From NCBI RefSeq assembly GCF_014192515.1, contig NZ_JACHYB010000002.1:744001-808000 (forward strand): a stretch of DNA of 64,000 nt. The letters run 5' to 3'. Under the pieces are notes generated by a model. It searched no databases and had not been told where the DNA came from. It worked only from the letters and a program-made list of their open reading frames with translations. Origin of the DNA: Microbacter margulisiae. Lineage in GTDB: Bacteria > Bacteroidota > Bacteroidia > Bacteroidales > Paludibacteraceae. A program made the position numbers and the translations under genes. Positions 61,815-64,000 of the stretch are shown piece after piece; within the stretch, counting starts at the first letter, position 1; the number at the start of each line of letters is the position of its first letter.

Positions 61815-63767
61815 ATGATTTCAGCTGAACAACTGACCGTCGAGTTTGGCGGTTTTACACTTTTCGATTCGATCTCTTTTTTAGTCAATCCCAAAGATCG
61901 CATTGCTCTGGTTGGGAAAAACGGGGCAGGAAAAACAACCCTACTCTCAATTTTCGCAGGAGAACAAAATCCAACATCAGGACGTATCGTAAAATCGCCC
62001 GATATCACCATCGGATATCTGCCCCAACATCTTTTGCCGGCAGGCCGGCTGACGGTTATGGAAGAAACAGAATCTGCTTTTAGGGAAATCCTGCAAATCC
62101 AACAGTCCATTGACCAGTTGACTGCCCAACTGTCACAAAGAACCGATCACCAGTCGGATGAGTATCACCGGTTGATAGAGCAAATGACGCACCAAACGGA
62201 ATATCTGCACCTGATCAGCGAAGGCAATTATCACGCTGAAGCAGAAAAGACATTGACAGGATTAGGATTTTCGCGCGCCGATTTCGATCGTCGGGTCGAT
62301 GAATTCAGCGGTGGCTGGCGGATGCGTATCGAGTTAGCAAAAATCCTGCTGCGCAAACCCGATCTTTTGTTATTGGACGAGCCTACAAATCATCTGGATA
62401 TCGAATCCATACAATGGCTTGAGAACTTTCTGACAAACCAATCAGGGGCAGTAATGCTGGTGTCTCATGACCGGGCTTTTCTGGATAACGTTTCGAACCG
62501 GACAATTGAACTGTCGCTGGGTCATATCCATGATTTTCGGGTATCTTACTCGAAATATGTCACCTTGCGCAGGGAACAGCTTGAGCAACAACAACGGGCA
62601 TACGAGAATCAACAAAAATTGATTCAGGATACCGAGCAATTTATCGAACGGTTCCGCTCGAAAGCCACCAAAGCTGTGCAGGTACAATCCCGTATTAAAC
62701 AACTGGCCAGACTTGAACGCATTGAACTGGACGAAATCGACTCATCACGCCTAAATCTTAAATTTCCGCCTGCTCCCCGGTCAGGAACGTTACCACTCGA
62801 AATTGAACATCTGACCAAAACTTATGATACGAAAGTTATCCTAAAAGATATCGGCCTTACGATCCGCAGGGGAGAGAAAGTAGCTTTTGTAGGAAAAAAC
62901 GGAGAAGGGAAAACCACTTTGGTAAAATGCATAATGGGAGAAACAGATCACTCCGGATTACTTCGTCTTGGACATAATGTTAAGATCGGATATTTCGCCC
63001 AGAATCAGGCATCACTGCTCGATGAAAACAAAACGGTTTTTCAAACCATCGACGATGTTGCCGTGGGTGATATTCGCACCAAAATCCGCGATATCCTTGG
63101 AGCATTCATGTTTGGAGGTGAAGCCTCAGAGAAAAAAGTCAAAGTGCTGTCCGGTGGAGAACGAAGCCGGCTGGCTATGATTCGTCTGCTGCTTGAACCC
63201 GTCAACCTTCTGATTCTGGATGAGCCTACCAATCACTTGGATATTCCTTCCAAAGATGTACTGAAATCCGCTATCAAAGCATTTGACGGCACCGCTATCA
63301 TCGTATCGCACGATCGCGAATTTCTTGACGGGCTGGCTACCAAAGTGTATGAATTCGGACAACAAAAAGTACGCGAACATCTGAGTGGAATTTACGACTT
63401 TCTTCGTCATAAAAAAATGGAATCCCTGCAGGAACTGGAACGAACCCCCGCTTCAACTTCTCCCACAACAATAAAAATCAGCAAACCGGGGAGCGACACA
63501 AAACAGGAATATTCGGCAAGAAAAGAATATAACCGCCAATTAAAAAAACTGGAAAGGCAACTGGAAGAAATCGAAAGCACCATTGACCGGCTTGAAAAAG
63601 AGATTACCCTACTTGAAATTGCTTTGAATGAAGACAATGATCCATCTGCTTTTGAAGAATACCAACAATTACAACAACAACTTGCAGCAGAAATGGAGCG
63701 ATGGGAGCAGCTGTCGGTAGACAAGGAGCGTTTTCATAACGGGGCAGAGTCTGACAATGAGAGATAA
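61815..63767 (+). CDS. ABC-F family protein
   Basis: 650 aa. Two ATP-binding cassettes: Walker A GKNGAGKTT and GKNGEGKTT, signatures FSGGWRMRIELAK and LSGGERSRLAMI, Walker B LLLLDEPTNHLD and LLILDEPTNHLD. Between them is a helical linker (VTLRREQLEQQQRAYENQQKLIQDTEQFIERFRSKATKAVQVQSRIKQLARLE), and the C-terminus has a charged coiled coil (KEYNRQLKKLERQLEEIESTIDRLEKEITLLEIAL). No transmembrane part. ABC-F proteins act on the ribosome (translation factors or drug protection); the exact subgroup is not decided here. Confidence 0.95.
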   Translation: MISAEQLTVEFGGFTLFDSISFLVNPKDRIALVGKNGAGKTTLLSIFAGEQNPTSGRIVKSPDITIGYLPQHLLPAGRLTVMEETESAFREILQIQQSIDQLTAQLSQRTDHQSDEYHRLIEQMTHQTEYLHLISEGNYHAEAEKTLTGLGFSRADFDRRVDEFSGGWRMRIELAKILLRKPDLLLLDEPTNHLDIESIQWLENFLTNQSGAVMLVSHDRAFLDNVSNRTIELSLGHIHDFRVSYSKYVTLRREQLEQQQRAYENQQKLIQDTEQFIERFRSKATKAVQVQSRIKQLARLERIELDEIDSSRLNLKFPPAPRSGTLPLEIEHLTKTYDTKVILKDIGLTIRRGEKVAFVGKNGEGKTTLVKCIMGETDHSGLLRLGHNVKIGYFAQNQASLLDENKTVFQTIDDVAVGDIRTKIRDILGAFMFGGEASEKKVKVLSGGERSRLAMIRLLLEPVNLLILDEPTNHLDIPSKDVLKSAIKAFDGTAIIVSHDREFLDGLATKVYEFGQQKVREHLSGIYDFLRHKKMESLQELERTPASTSPTTIKISKPGSDTKQEYSARKEYNRQLKKLERQLEEIESTIDRLEKEITLLEIALNEDNDPSAFEEYQQLQQQLAAEMERWEQLSVDKERFHNGAESDNER

Positions 63768-63804
63768 TCTCGATCCGCAGGATATCAAAGAATATTTTTT
63801 TACT

Positions 63805-63812
63805 TATCTTTG
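63805..63812 (+). promoter_or_regulatory. -7 promoter box of the permease gene
   Basis: TATCTTTG, exact consensus, 33 bp upstream of the ATG at 63845. Confidence 0.7.
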
Positions 63813-63844
63813 CTTTCTGAACCCGTTTTATTCTCCTTTTGCCC

Positions 63845-64000
63845 ATGAACAACGAAAACGAGGAATGGACCACCGTCATCAAACCCAAAAACAGACTCCT
63901 TGACATTGATTTGAAAGCGGTATGGCGTTATCGCGACTTATGGTATATGTTTGTAAAGCGCGACATTACCACTTCCTATAAGCAAACCATCTTGGGTCCA
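63845..64000 (+). CDS. Polysaccharide ABC-2 exporter permease (start only)
   Basis: The first 52 codons, cut by the window end. MNNENEEWTTVIKPKNRLLD, then IDLKAVWRYRDLWYMFVKRDITTSYKQTILGP: the block LWRYRDLLWxLVxRDFxxxYKQTxLGP marks the N-terminus of Wzm/TagG-type permeases that export O-antigen or other glycans. The ATP-binding partner would be expected just downstream, outside the window. Confidence 0.85.
   Translation, partial: MNNENEEWTTVIKPKNRLLDIDLKAVWRYRDLWYMFVKRDITTSYKQTILGP

Overview
The window is from a member of the Bacteroidota, almost certainly order Bacteroidales. Evidence: many genes are preceded by the Bacteroidota -7 promoter box TAnnTTTG (usually TATCTTTG or TACCTTTG); the gene content includes GIN, DUF3244, DUF4271 and DUF4286 proteins, a radical-SAM/GG-leader peptide pair of the Bacteroidales type, and outer-membrane beta-barrel proteins with carboxypeptidase-like N-domains. 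Genus cannot be fixed from sequence reading alone.

Positions 1-20,000 are an accessory region, almost entirely on the minus strand. At its left end is a small RiPP locus: a 48-aa precursor with a KLKGG leader end (2331..2477), too short for usual ORF cut-offs; a radical SAM/SPASM maturase (880..2166) behind an intergenic terminator-like hairpin; a GIN-domain secreted protein; and upstream an outer-membrane beta-barrel protein and a DUF6734 protein. A complete IS4-family element (2518..3817, 18-bp perfect inverted repeats, 9-bp target duplication) sits 40 bp upstream of the precursor start. From 8 to 20 kb there are three paralogous lipoprotein TPR/transmembrane/HTH regulators, interspersed with small proteins: a DUF3244 protein, an FN3-like protein, a stefin/cystatin-like protein, two AidA/PixA inclusion-body proteins and a 53-aa secreted proline-rich peptide. 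The outer two regulators share an identical 168-bp block over their signal peptides and upstream DNA. This stretch also holds a 21-bp minisatellite that encodes heptads on both strands (about 17 units) and four tandem copies of a roughly 380-bp non-coding unit built of palindromes.

From 20 kb onward the content becomes mostly core chromosome: a TPR protein-BlaI-M56/TonB operon; DUF1003; a PgpH-like HD phosphohydrolase; ruvC with DUF4286; tRNA-Ala(GGC); a pentapeptide-repeat protein; a LUD protein; GH15 plus a fused trehalose-phosphate synthase/phosphatase; ruvX; a def-lptE-(unknown)-secG run; tRNA-Pro(CGG); an aldo/keto reductase; an MFS transporter; aroB and aroK overlapping tail to tail; pyrB and pyrI separated by a beta-barrel gene; a flavin reductase; prfA; fabG; a LeuA-like synthase; mntP; mazG.

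An intact ISL3-type (ISAon1-like) element (50504..51933, 8-bp target duplication) has landed at the mazG stop codon without disrupting it. Then follow, on the minus strand, hemD, DUF4271, a LOG-family protein, a sigma-54 activator without receiver domain, a PmbA/TldD pair, queA, a secreted thioredoxin and dnaN. On the plus strand come an ABC-F protein and the start of a polysaccharide ABC-exporter permease cut by the window edge.
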